Positions 7,124-14,865 of a stretch of DNA of 64,000 nucleotides are shown piece by piece; the first letter of the stretch is position 1; the number at the start of each line of letters is the position of its first letter. The notes beneath the pieces were generated by a model. The model saw nothing but the letters and a program-made list of their open reading frames with translations. It was not told where the DNA came from and searched no databases. The stretch lies in the NCBI GenBank assembly GCA_002480735.1, contig DLCS01000268.1, positions 10,717 through 74,716 on the forward strand. Direction: 5' to 3'. The stretch is from Bacillaceae bacterium UBA7792 (lineage in GTDB: Bacteria > Bacillota > Bacilli > Bacillales > Cytobacillaceae). The translations under genes were made by a program, and so were the position numbers.

Positions 7124-9301
7124 GTGGAGCAAACAATAGATAAGCAAGATCATTTTCTAAAGATTATTTCTACTGAACAATCCATTCCCTTGAAATCGGT
7201 TAAAAACGTGATTTCCTTATTGAATGATGGAAATACAGTTCCGTTTATTGCGCGTTACCGAAAGGAAGCAACAGGAGCTCTTGATGAGGTGCAAATTCGT
7301 GACATTATGGAGCGGTGGAATTATATCCAAAATCTCGAGCAACGAAAGGAAGAGGTTGTCCGTTTAATTGAAGAGCAGGGGAAACTAACCCCTGAACTCA
7401 AACAAGCTATCGAAGCCTCTATTAAGCTCCAGGAGGTAGAGGACCTCTATCGACCTTATAAGCAGAAGAGGAGAACAAAAGCGACTATTGCTAAGGAAAA
7501 AGGATTGGAACCATTAGCAGAGTGGATGATGTCTTTTCCGACTTCCGGCTCGCTAGAGGGGAAAGCCGAGGAGTTCTTATCAGAGAAGAAGGAGGTCTCC
7601 TCTGTAGAGGATGTCATCTCAGGGGCAAAGGATATTATCGCAGAATGGGTTTCTGATGATGCAGATGGACGAAAGTGGATTAGGAGAGAAACCTTTAAAA
7701 CAGGGGTAGTTGAATGTGCGGTAAAGGACGCAGAAAAAGACGAAAAAAATGTCTATGAAATGTACTATGAGTATTCAGAGCCTGTATCAAAGATTGTGCC
7801 CCATCGGATACTTGCGATTAATCGTGGGGAAAAAGAAGAGATCTTGAGAACTACCATTAAGCCTAATGTGGACTTAATGATCGATTATTTGAAGAAAAAG
7901 TGGATCAAGAATCCTGCATCTATAACGGCTTCCTCTGTTCTAGAAGCCATTGAGGACGGGTACAAAAGGTTAATTCAGCCTTCCATTGAAAGAGAGATTC
8001 GAAGCGAGCTAACAGAGAAAGCGGAGGAACAAGCAATCCATATTTTTTCGGAGAACTTAAGAAATCTATTGCTTCAGCCTCCGCTTAAGGGCAAGGTGGT
8101 GCTGGGTGTTGACCCTGCTTATCGGACAGGCTGTAAGCTTGCCGTTGTGGACGAAACAGGGAAGGTTCTGAAAATTGATGTAATCTATCCACATCCACCA
8201 AGTGCAAAGCCAAGGGAGGCCAAGCAAAAGGTGGATGCCATATTGAAGGAATATCAGGTAGAGGTTGTTGCGATTGGAAATGGGACAGCATCAAGGGAAA
8301 CCGAGCAGTTTGTTGCGGATATTCTTAAAGAACAAGAGGCACCTATTTTTTATTTGATTGTCAACGAAGCGGGAGCGAGTGTCTATTCTGCATCCGATAT
8401 TGCCCGTGAGGAGTTTCCTAATTTTCAGGTTGAGGAAAGAAGCGCCGTTTCTATTGCACGCAGACTCCAGGACCCACTGGCTGAGCTGGTAAAAATCGAC
8501 CCGAAATCAGTTGGAGTCGGGCAATACCAGCATGATGTGTCTCAGAAAAAACTCAGTGAATCCTTAACCTTCGTCGTAGAAACAACGGTAAACCAGGTAG
8601 GAGTCAATGTGAATACAGCTTCCTCATCTCTACTACAGTATGTCGCAGGTCTTTCAAAGACGGTTGCAAATAATATTGTGAAAAGGCGCGAAGAGGAAGG
8701 GAAATTTGTTGAGCGAAATCAATTGAAGAAAATTCCTCGCCTTGGTGCCAAAACCTATGAGCAAGCAATCGGATTCTTAAGGGTAATTGATGGGAAGGAA
8801 CCATTAGATCGGACAGGGATTCACCCTGAAAGCTACTCCGAGGTTAAAGGGTTGTTGAAAAATTTGGGATTTACTGCGAAGGATCTCGGCACGGATGCAC
8901 TGAAGGAGGCACTTTCAAAGATTCAAGTAAAAGAGATGGCAGCAGAATTAGAAATTGGAGAGCTAACCTTACATGATATTATCGAAGCCTTGATGAGTCC
9001 TGAACGGGATCCGCGTGATGATCTTCCGAGACCATTGCTCAAGAAAGATGTTTTGAAGTTAGAGGATCTAAAGCCTGGAATGGAATTGCAGGGTACGGTT
9101 AGAAATGTCGTCGATTTTGGTGCATTTGTAGATGTTGGGGTGAAGCAGGATGGCCTCGTTCATATTTCTAAGCTAAAAAAAGGTTACGTGAAGCATCCGA
9201 TGGATGTCGTTTCGGTTGGCGACGTTGTGACCGTTTGGGTGGAATCTGTAGATATAAAGAAGGGAAGGGTGGCACTAACGATGCTCTCTCCTCAAGAGTA
9301 A
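7124..9301 (+). CDS. tex: Tex family RNA-binding transcription accessory protein
   Basis: Cytoplasmic nucleic-acid-binding protein of the Tex/YhgF family (YdcI in B. subtilis, also downstream of rsbX). At 725 residues it is full length. It has the helical N-terminal domain, the YqgF-like RNase H fold (about 325-460, GVDPAYRTGCKLAVVD onward), the double helix-hairpin-helix region (VGVNVNTASSSLLQYVAGLS onward) and a C-terminal S1 domain (about 648-720, VDFGAFVDVG). The GTG start at 7124 has GGAGG at 7111-7115. The exact role is not settled for the family; links to transcription and stress tolerance are reported. It is monocistronic here. Confidence 0.94.
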   Translation: MEQTIDKQDHFLKIISTEQSIPLKSVKNVISLLNDGNTVPFIARYRKEATGALDEVQIRDIMERWNYIQNLEQRKEEVVRLIEEQGKLTPELKQAIEASIKLQEVEDLYRPYKQKRRTKATIAKEKGLEPLAEWMMSFPTSGSLEGKAEEFLSEKKEVSSVEDVISGAKDIIAEWVSDDADGRKWIRRETFKTGVVECAVKDAEKDEKNVYEMYYEYSEPVSKIVPHRILAINRGEKEEILRTTIKPNVDLMIDYLKKKWIKNPASITASSVLEAIEDGYKRLIQPSIEREIRSELTEKAEEQAIHIFSENLRNLLLQPPLKGKVVLGVDPAYRTGCKLAVVDETGKVLKIDVIYPHPPSAKPREAKQKVDAILKEYQVEVVAIGNGTASRETEQFVADILKEQEAPIFYLIVNEAGASVYSASDIAREEFPNFQVEERSAVSIARRLQDPLAELVKIDPKSVGVGQYQHDVSQKKLSESLTFVVETTVNQVGVNVNTASSSLLQYVAGLSKTVANNIVKRREEEGKFVERNQLKKIPRLGAKTYEQAIGFLRVIDGKEPLDRTGIHPESYSEVKGLLKNLGFTAKDLGTDALKEALSKIQVKEMAAELEIGELTLHDIIEALMSPERDPRDDLPRPLLKKDVLKLEDLKPGMELQGTVRNVVDFGAFVDVGVKQDGLVHISKLKKGYVKHPMDVVSVGDVVTVWVESVDIKKGRVALTMLSPQE

Positions 9302-9353
9302 TGTAGAAACACTGCCTAATTGCAATTAAGAATGAATTTTGAAATTTGAATAC

Positions 9354-9506
9354 TGTCTAGCTCCAGCGCCTATCGCCTATCAAACTTCGGGTCTCCTCCC
9401 TACGATAAGTCATCATCGAATCGCTATCGCTCTTCGTGATTCCTTTATCTCAGTCGAAGCCCCTCCAGTTTGTACGGCGATGAGCAAGGCGCTTGCGCTT
9501 TTCTTA
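9354..9506. repeat. Interspersed intergenic repeat (TCTAGCTCCAGCGCC ... GGCGCTTGCGCTTTT)
   Basis: About 150 bp with nested inverted repeats: AGCGCC (9365-9370) pairs with GGCGCT (9488-9493), TCGCC (9373-9377) with GGCGA (9476-9480), CAAACTTCGGG pairs in part with the CGAAGCC...GTTTG side, and GAATC/GATTC lie in the centre. From memory, the TGTCTAGCTCCAGCGCC end and the GGCGCTTGCGCTTTTCTTA end recur between genes of many Bacillaceae. It overlaps the stop codon of the small minus-strand gene next to it. A likely remnant is at 60138-60160. Confidence 0.7.
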
Positions 9507-9635
9507 TAAATGATCGGTCTTTTTTGAGTATTGATGCTTACCGGCCTTACGATTTTTTTCTTTTAACAGGTTTTTCTCATGGTTCAACGCATTATGGTCC
9601 TGTGCTTTCTTGTCATTATCTGAAGTATGTGGCAT
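9504..9635 (-). CDS. Small basic protein, DUF3941-like, 43 aa
   Basis: An unlisted small gene. The product begins MPHTSDNDKKAQDHN, is very rich in Lys, Asn and His, and ends AGKHQYSKKTDHL. It has no membrane segment or cysteine. On the minus strand AAAGGAG lies 8 nt before the ATG, a strong ribosome binding site. The composition and the ending fit what I remember of the short DUF3941 family of Bacillaceae, whose function is unknown. The stop codon lies inside the right end of the adjacent repeat, which may supply its terminator. Confidence 0.7.
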   Translation of the reverse strand: MPHTSDNDKKAQDHNALNHEKNLLKEKNRKAGKHQYSKKTDHL

Positions 9636-9741
9636 AACAAATACTCCTTTCTAAAAGGGTTTCGCTTTATTGTCTGTCATTTTAAAAAGGAGTATGTAAA
9701 GGATTCAATATAAATAAGATTATTCCACTTTTAAAAAATGC

Positions 9742-10605
9742 CTACTTCGTTGGAAGCTCATTTAGGAAAAAGAATGAAATCGTTCCAGGACCTGTATGGG
9801 AGCCGATCGCTGCGCCAATATCAGAAATGATGATGTTCTCCACATTCAGTTCATTCTTAATCGTTTCTTTCATTTCTTGTGCTAGTTCAAAGCAGTCCGC
9901 ATGGCTAATCCCCACAGTTTGCTGCGGTAAGTCCTGTCCACGCTCTTTCATCATTTCGATAATCCGGCGCAAAAGCTTCTTCTGTCCTCGGTGCTTTTCA
10001 ATTGGGACAAGCTTTCCGTCATCCATATTCAAGAGGGGTTTAATGTTCAGGAGCCCTCCCATGAAAGCAGATGCCTTTGACAGCCGCCCACCCTTCGCCA
10101 AATGGTTCAGATCATCCACCGTGAACAAATGCTCCATATGCTCACAGCGGAACTGGATATCCTTAAGTATCTCTTCCTTGGATGCTCCGCCCTTCGCTAA
10201 TTTCGCCGCTTCCATGACGACTAGGCCACAGCCTAAAGAAGCGCATTTACTATCAATAACGGTTAAGTCAAAATCGGGGTATTCTTCCTTTACCTGCTCC
10301 CGGATCATGACAGCTGTTTGATACGTACCAGAGAGCTCTGAAGAAAAGGCAACATAAATTCCTGTTTCATTGCTCCTTGCCATTTCTCGAAAAACCTCTT
10401 CAAATCTTGATGGAGATGCCTGGGATGTTTTTGGCATCTGACCGGAGCGGATTGCTTCATAAACTGTTGATGGTTCAATCGTTAATAGGTCATCATACTC
10501 CTTCTCCCCAAGGTGAACCTTCAATGGAAAAAGCGTGACGCCATTCTCCCCAAAAAAACTTAATGGCAAATCACTTGCGCTATCGGCTAGGATTTTTACA
10601 GACAT
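9742..10605 (-). CDS. yitS: DegV family fatty-acid-binding protein (YitS-like)
   Basis: Soluble protein of the DegV/FakB fold, which binds a fatty acid between two lobes; FakB-type members present it to a FakA kinase. The 287 residues carry MSVKILADSASDLP at the N-terminus, the TSQASP motif, SSELSGTYQTA, the DDLNHLAKGGRLS loop and the C-terminal GSHTGPGTISFFFL. In B. subtilis yitS is next to yitT; here the two are divergent neighbours, which supports the assignment. Whether it works as a FakB cannot be told from sequence alone. Confidence 0.88.
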   Translation of the reverse strand: MSVKILADSASDLPLSFFGENGVTLFPLKVHLGEKEYDDLLTIEPSTVYEAIRSGQMPKTSQASPSRFEEVFREMARSNETGIYVAFSSELSGTYQTAVMIREQVKEEYPDFDLTVIDSKCASLGCGLVVMEAAKLAKGGASKEEILKDIQFRCEHMEHLFTVDDLNHLAKGGRLSKASAFMGGLLNIKPLLNMDDGKLVPIEKHRGQKKLLRRIIEMMKERGQDLPQQTVGISHADCFELAQEMKETIKNELNVENIIISDIGAAIGSHTGPGTISFFFLNELPTK

Positions 10606-10718
10606 AGACCATTCACCTGCTTTCTATTTATTTCCTTTAAGTTTATAGAATTTAAGCGTAAAACTCAATTAATAGTATCTAGGAGTTCTAATCAAGTCAT
10701 AATAAGGCAAAGGAGGTG

Positions 10719-11552
10719 ATGAACATTCTACTGCAAGTAAAAAAAATGGTTGTCGTCATCATCGGGGCTCTCTTAAATGCGCTGGCGATGAATCTATTTT
10801 TAATCCCAGCAAATGTCTACTCTAGCGGATTCACGGGTACGGCACAGCTATTATCCAGTATATTTGGCGGGAATGTTTCTACCGGCATCCTTCTTTTTCT
10901 CTTAAATGTTCCAGTGACGCTCCTTGGCTGGTTTAAAGTAGGAAGGACCTTTACCGTTTATAGCTTCATTAGTGTAGCGTTAATGTCGTTATTTTTAAGC
11001 ATTATTCCAATTTATGCACTATCAGAGGATATTCTCTTAAATGCTGTTTTTGGCGGTGTTATTTCCGCGATCGGTGTGGGAATTACATTAAAATGGGGAG
11101 CCTCAACAGGTGGAATGGATATCATCGCCATGGTATTGTCACGGATAAATGGTCGCCCTATTGGCACTTATTACTTTATTTTGAATGGAGTCATTATTAT
11201 CACGGCTGGTTTCTTATTCGGTTGGGAGAAGGCCCTTTACACCCTTGTGACCCTATATGCATCGACTAGAGTTATTGACACGATACATACGAGTCATGTG
11301 AAACTGACAGCTATGATTGTGACCAAAAAAGGAGAAGAATTAAAAAAAGCGATCCATTCCAAGCTCCTAAGAGGAATTACAACGATACCTGCCAAAGGGG
11401 CGTTTACAAACGAGGCAAAGGAAATGATGATGATCGTCATTACACGCTATGAATTATTCGATTTGGAACGGATCATTAAAGAGGTGGATCCCCAGGCCTT
11501 CACAAATATTGTGAAAACGGAATGGATCTTTGGATTGTTTCGCAAGGTATAG
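10719..11552 (+). CDS. yitT: YitT family membrane protein (DUF161/DUF2179)
   Basis: Integral membrane protein with about five hydrophobic helices in the first ~180 residues (for example VVVIIGALLNALAMNLFLIP) and a C-terminal cytoplasmic DUF2179 domain (about 205-277, ending FTNIVKTEWIFGLFRKV). The 277-residue size is normal for the family; transport of an unknown substrate is suspected. The start is ambiguous: AAAGGAGG at 10709-10716 lies only 2 nt before ATG 10719, and the next in-frame ATG is at 10746. It faces a hairpin shared with the convergent small genes. Confidence 0.88.
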   Translation: MNILLQVKKMVVVIIGALLNALAMNLFLIPANVYSSGFTGTAQLLSSIFGGNVSTGILLFLLNVPVTLLGWFKVGRTFTVYSFISVALMSLFLSIIPIYALSEDILLNAVFGGVISAIGVGITLKWGASTGGMDIIAMVLSRINGRPIGTYYFILNGVIIITAGFLFGWEKALYTLVTLYASTRVIDTIHTSHVKLTAMIVTKKGEELKKAIHSKLLRGITTIPAKGAFTNEAKEMMMIVITRYELFDLERIIKEVDPQAFTNIVKTEWIFGLFRKV

Positions 11553-11560
11553 AAAAATGA

Positions 11561-11594
11561 AGAGAAGCCGACACAACCAGTGTCGGCCTCTCTT
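11561..11594 (-). terminator. Terminator between yitT and the small minus-strand genes
   Basis: Stem AGAGAAGCCGACAC / GTGTCGGCCTCTCT with loop AACCA. On the minus strand it is followed by a T-run (CATTTTTC), so it mainly serves the minus-strand genes, but the hairpin is shared by both directions. Confidence 0.75.
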
Positions 11595-11604
11595 GCGTTA
11601 AGGC

Positions 11605-11790
11605 TTACGTTAATTCATCAAGCTCATTTTGCAGTTGACTTAATTGTCTTCGCTCGGCCATTGTTGAATTAGCGAATGCGGACGAAAGAGCATTTTTAGC
11701 TTTTTCGATGGCATCATATTGCCCGCTTCCAGTGGCATTCTTAGCTAACTCGACAAAATTTCTGGCTTCAATAAAGAGTCGATTTCCCAT
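11605..11790 (-). CDS. DUF3813-like small protein, 61 aa
   Basis: The short, probably all-helical soluble product begins MGNRLFIEARNFVELAKNA and ends SQLQNELDELT. The sequence fits the DUF3813 family of Bacillaceae, found next to yitU-type genes; no function is known. The ribosome binding site GGAGG is 7 nt before the ATG. Its ATG immediately follows the TAA of the upstream small gene at 11791, so the two form a tight two-gene unit on the minus strand. Confidence 0.75.
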   Translation of the reverse strand: MGNRLFIEARNFVELAKNATGSGQYDAIEKAKNALSSAFANSTMAERRQLSQLQNELDELT

Positions 11791-11937
11791 TTAGATTCCT
11801 CCAAGCGAGGAGTCTTTGACATTTCTCATCTTCTGAGCTTCTGCTTCTGCATAGGTGGTATGATATGGAATGCGTTCAGCATGCTTTGTTACAGAGTCAA
11901 CACCACGTTGGACAAAGCGTCTTGATCCTTTACCCAT
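11791..11937 (-). CDS. Conserved-looking small basic protein, 48 aa
   Basis: Product MGKGSRRFVQRGVDSVTKHA and a further 28 residues ending KDSSLGGI. I do not recognise a named family. It has no membrane segment or cysteines. I chose the ATG at 11937 because GGAGG lies about 7 nt upstream; the in-frame ATG at 11943 abuts the Shine-Dalgarno, and a longer frame beginning MKQDLLHKL has no site. Its stop codon touches the start of the DUF3813-like gene, so they are probably co-expressed. Confidence 0.6.
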   Translation of the reverse strand: MGKGSRRFVQRGVDSVTKHAERIPYHTTYAEAEAQKMRNVKDSSLGGI

Positions 11938-12111
11938 TGCCATCCCTCCAGCCTTGAGCTTGTGAAGCAAATCTTGCTTCAATCATTAGTATGTTCTAAC
12001 TAGATTTCATTACTATGGGTACATAATGGATAAGGATGAATTAAATGTACTTATGTGATCCAATAGCCAGCTTTAGGACCACAGTTTATAAAAAAGCAAT
12101 CCACACTTTAA

Positions 12112-12930
12112 TTAAAGTGCCTTTAAATTGAGGAGCTCATTTAAGTAAATGGCAACCCCATCCTCTTCATTCGTTTGAGTTATGTCATTTGCCAGAGTTT
12201 TTAGTTCATCGATGGCATTTCCCATAGCAATGCCATGACCGGCGTACTCAATCATTTCCAGATCATTGTCCTCATCTCCAAAAGCAATAATTCTTTCCTT
12301 TGGGATATTAACGTAATCGGCTACTTTTTGAATGCCAACCGCTTTATTAAGCCCATGTCTGATGATTTCAATCACATGCCAAGGAGCTGCCCAGCTCCGA
12401 TGATCAATGAGTTCGGCATGCACTTCAGACAAATGGGAGCGTATCGTTTTCAAATGCTGTTCCTCTGTATGGATGAGCATGCTCGTTGGAGAATCAGTAA
12501 GGAATTTTCGCAAATCCCCAGTTGTAATATGTGGATTCCCCATAGAGAAAACATCGAGCAGCTTTTGATCGTGGTAGTGGAAATAAACATCGTCCATTAC
12601 CTCGGCGATAATATTATGAAATTGATAGCTCTGGCAAGCCTCTACCACATCTTTAGCCACACTAATATCCAGCGGTGCATGATGGAGTCCCCAGCTTTTT
12701 TGACGAGGGTGGTGGACAAAGGCACCATTGAAATTCACAATCGGTGTATTTAATCCTAGCTCGTTGTAATATACCTCACTTGAACGAAAGGGTCTTCCAG
12801 TCGCAATCATCACGACATGCCCATTCTCTTGAGCTTTCTTTAGCACTTTTTTTGTGGTTGGCGAGATTTTTTTATCATCAGTTAACAAAGTACCATCTAA
12901 ATCAAGAGCAATTAAATGTTTTTCTCCCAT
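12112..12930 (-). CDS. yitU: HAD-superfamily Cof-type phosphatase (YitU)
   Basis: Haloacid-dehalogenase hydrolase of the IIB (Cof) class, probably acting on a sugar phosphate or a flavin/cofactor precursor; several Bacillus members, YitU included, have been linked to riboflavin-precursor dephosphorylation. The 272 residues show motif I DLDGTLL (D10, D12), motif II ATGRPF, motif III lysine in HGLNKAVGI and motif IV GDEDNDLEM. The ribosome binding site AAAGGAG is 6 nt before the ATG. The stop codon lies in a CACTTTAATTAAAGTG palindrome followed downstream by a T-run, probably its terminator. Confidence 0.88.
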   Translation of the reverse strand: MGEKHLIALDLDGTLLTDDKKISPTTKKVLKKAQENGHVVMIATGRPFRSSEVYYNELGLNTPIVNFNGAFVHHPRQKSWGLHHAPLDISVAKDVVEACQSYQFHNIIAEVMDDVYFHYHDQKLLDVFSMGNPHITTGDLRKFLTDSPTSMLIHTEEQHLKTIRSHLSEVHAELIDHRSWAAPWHVIEIIRHGLNKAVGIQKVADYVNIPKERIIAFGDEDNDLEMIEYAGHGIAMGNAIDELKTLANDITQTNEEDGVAIYLNELLNLKAL

Positions 12931-13126
12931 AATTTCTCCTTTCGACCTCTGAAAATAGGTACAATCATAAGCAGTTTTAGCGTAAAGCTTTAGGAATTTG
13001 TCTGTCTACATGATAAACTAAATATCATAAAAGTTTACAAAGCAATCATATTTGGATTAATTATTATCATAGTACCAATTATGTTGATTGTAAAAGATTC
13101 TGTTTTTGGGCTTTGGAGGGAATACG

Positions 13127-13891
13127 ATGATTAATATTGAAAAATCGCATGTTGGGGAAATTCCATTTTTACATATAGTAAGAAATGACTTAAATGAAGA
13201 GCAGCTCCCCTTTGTTATTTTTGTCCATGGTTTTGAAAGTGCGATGGAAAATAATCTTCACTATGCCTATCTCTTGGCGGGTAAAGGCTTCAGAGTTGTA
13301 CTGCCTGAGGCCATTAACCATGGGGAAAGGAATCCTGGTCTTAGTACACAAGAGATGAATATTCGTTTTTGGGAGACAGTGACAACAACGATTGACGAGC
13401 TTTCAATCATCAAGGAGCATTTCAAAAATAGGATTGACCCTAATCGAATCGGTCTTGCTGGGACATCCATGGGCGGAATTGTTACGCTCGGAGCCTTAAC
13501 TCAATATCCTTGGATTAAAGCGGCTGTAAGTTTGATGGGCATGCCCTATTATGAACAGTTTTCCCAAGTTCAATTGGAACAATTAGAAAAAAACGGTGTC
13601 ATGATTCCACTTTCAGATAAGGAAAAAGAAAAGGTTTTCGAGCATTTGCGCCATTATGATTTAAGCTTGCAGCCAGAAAAATTAGCTGGGCGACCGCTTC
13701 TTTTTTGGCATGGAATGAAGGATCCTGTCGTTCCCTTTGCCTTTTCCCACAAGTTTTATGAAAGCATTCAGCCTTTATATGAAAAGGAACCTGAAAAAAT
13801 CAAATTTATCGCAGATGAGAAAGCCGATCACAAAGTGAGCAGGGAGGGCGTATTGCAGCTAGTCGATTGGTTTGAGAAGTATCTAGGATAG
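13127..13891 (+). CDS. yitV: Alpha/beta hydrolase (YitV-like)
   Basis: Serine hydrolase of the alpha/beta fold, 254 residues, with no signal peptide. Visible are the oxyanion-side HG motif (FVHGFESAME), the nucleophile elbow AGTSMGG (S114), the acid FWHGMKDPVVPF and the histidine KADHKVS. The substrate is unknown; the family includes esterases and dienelactone-hydrolase-like proteins. Start ATG 13127 has GGAGGG 6 nt upstream; a frame opened 21 nt earlier lacks a site. It lies between yitU and yitW exactly as in B. subtilis. Confidence 0.88.
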   Translation: MINIEKSHVGEIPFLHIVRNDLNEEQLPFVIFVHGFESAMENNLHYAYLLAGKGFRVVLPEAINHGERNPGLSTQEMNIRFWETVTTTIDELSIIKEHFKNRIDPNRIGLAGTSMGGIVTLGALTQYPWIKAAVSLMGMPYYEQFSQVQLEQLEKNGVMIPLSDKEKEKVFEHLRHYDLSLQPEKLAGRPLLFWHGMKDPVVPFAFSHKFYESIQPLYEKEPEKIKFIADEKADHKVSREGVLQLVDWFEKYLG

Positions 13892-14006
13892 GTATGATGC
13901 AAGTCACTATCCTTAAAATGAATTAGTCATACAATGATGGTATTATTTGAAATCAATACAATGATTATCTAATATAGATGATATAGATGGATAAGGAGTG
14001 AATAGA

Positions 14007-14315
14007 ATGGATCAAGAATTAAAAGACAGCATTATGGGCGCACTGGAGCTTGTAGTCGATCCAGAGCTAGGAATAGATATCGTGAACCTGGGTTTAGTAT
14101 ATGATCTAGAAATGGATGAAGAAGGAAAGGTCACTGTAGAGATGACGCTAACTTCAATGGGATGTCCTTTGGCTGGCACTATCGTTGAACAGGTCAAAGC
14201 TGCATTAGCTGAGATTCCAGAGGTAAAGAGCACAGATGTGAACATTGTTTGGAATCCGCCATGGAGTAAGGATAGAATGTCACGTTATGCAAAAATTGCA
14301 CTCGGGATCCGCTAA
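14007..14315 (+). CDS. yitW: DUF59/MIP18 family iron-sulfur assembly protein YitW
   Basis: Small (102 aa) MIP18/SufT-type protein. Members help deliver Fe-S clusters; YitW is regarded as such a factor in B. subtilis. It shows the family core DPELGIDIVNLGLVYDL, the conserved cysteine in LTSMGCPLAG and the NPPWSKDRMS motif near the C-terminus. ATG 14007 has AAGGAG 8 nt upstream; GTG 13998 is in frame but overlaps that site. It lies 11 nt before a DsrE-like gene and close to the Fe-S-dependent radical SAM and Fnr genes. Confidence 0.9.
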   Translation: MDQELKDSIMGALELVVDPELGIDIVNLGLVYDLEMDEEGKVTVEMTLTSMGCPLAGTIVEQVKAALAEIPEVKSTDVNIVWNPPWSKDRMSRYAKIALGIR

Positions 14316-14326
14316 GGAGGAAAGTT

Positions 14327-14665
14327 ATGAACAATAAAGTGATCCTCGTTAGCTCAAACCAACTCGGAAAGGGCCCTGAAGAGCTAGGAGAAGGGATTTT
14401 AGAAACCTTTTTCACCCTTCTTAAGCAAAGGGAAGACCTTCCAGCAGCAATATTTTTTATGAATAGCGGAGTACTTACGCTTACAAAGGATTCGTTAGCT
14501 TCCGTTCATTTAATGGAGCTTGAGGAGAAGGGCGTTGAGGTGTTAGCCTGCAAAACCTGTGTCGATTTCTTCGATGTGGAAAACAAATTGACCGCAGGAA
14601 AAATCAGCAGCATGGCCCAATTTATCGATTTAGCAGCAAAATATGAAGTCATCACATTATGTTAA
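14327..14665 (+). CDS. DsrE family protein, like the C-terminal domain of YedF
   Basis: 112-residue DsrE/DsrF-fold protein. It resembles the C-terminal domain of the selenium-metabolism protein YedF (LGKGPEELGEGILETFFTLL, FMNSGVLTLT, LEEKGVEVLACKTCVDFF), with paired cysteines in ACKTC. The TusA/SirA-like N-terminal domain of full YedF is absent. Sulfur or selenium handling is therefore only inferred. It has a strong GGAGG site, is 11 nt behind yitW and probably in the same transcript, and is closed by a good terminator. Confidence 0.75.
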   Translation: MNNKVILVSSNQLGKGPEELGEGILETFFTLLKQREDLPAAIFFMNSGVLTLTKDSLASVHLMELEEKGVEVLACKTCVDFFDVENKLTAGKISSMAQFIDLAAKYEVITLC

Positions 14666-14670
14666 GCTTT

Positions 14671-14698
14671 AAAAGCGGGGGAAACCCTGCTTTTTTTT
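14671..14698 (+). terminator. Terminator after the DsrE-like gene
   Basis: AAGCGGGG / CCCTGCTT stem with a GAAA loop and a run of eight T. It separates the yitW transcript from the Fnr-type promoter that follows. Confidence 0.85.
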
Positions 14699-14736
14699 GG
14701 GGTTTTTCACGATTCCGTGAAAATTCTTTCCGATTT

Positions 14737-14779
14737 TGTGAGATATTTCACTTTGTCCTGGCAAAAGAACCTCTATAAT
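14737..14779 (+). promoter_or_regulatory. Fnr box and -10 of the radical SAM gene
   Basis: TGTGA-GATATT-TCACT at 14737-14752 (9 of 10 positions of TGTGA-N6-TCACA), then 21 nt, then TATAAT at 14774-14779. No -35 hexamer is evident, as in class II activated promoters; the box centre is near -41.5 of the predicted start. A separate palindrome TTTTCAC-GATTCC-GTGAAAA lies just upstream at 14704-14723. Confidence 0.8.
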
Positions 14780-14865
14780 ACGGATATTGAAACTTATACA
14801 TTCATGGGAATACGGACCTACAAATAAAAGTATCCTTTATGAAATATCCTTGGGAGGCGAAGTTA

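Noticed and set aside
9827-10321. 164-codon frame antisense to the DegV gene
   Set aside because: Lies wholly opposite a well-supported gene, has no Shine-Dalgarno and a cysteine/serine-rich product typical of an antisense shadow.
12235-12753. 172-codon frame antisense to yitU
   Set aside because: Opposite a HAD phosphatase with all motifs intact; product has no family features.
14735-14754. Rex operator instead of an Fnr box
   Set aside because: TTGTGAGATATTTCACTT also resembles the Rex consensus TTGTGAANNNNTTCACAA, but the -41.5 geometry repeated at five other promoters favours Fnr activation. Rex binding in addition cannot be excluded.
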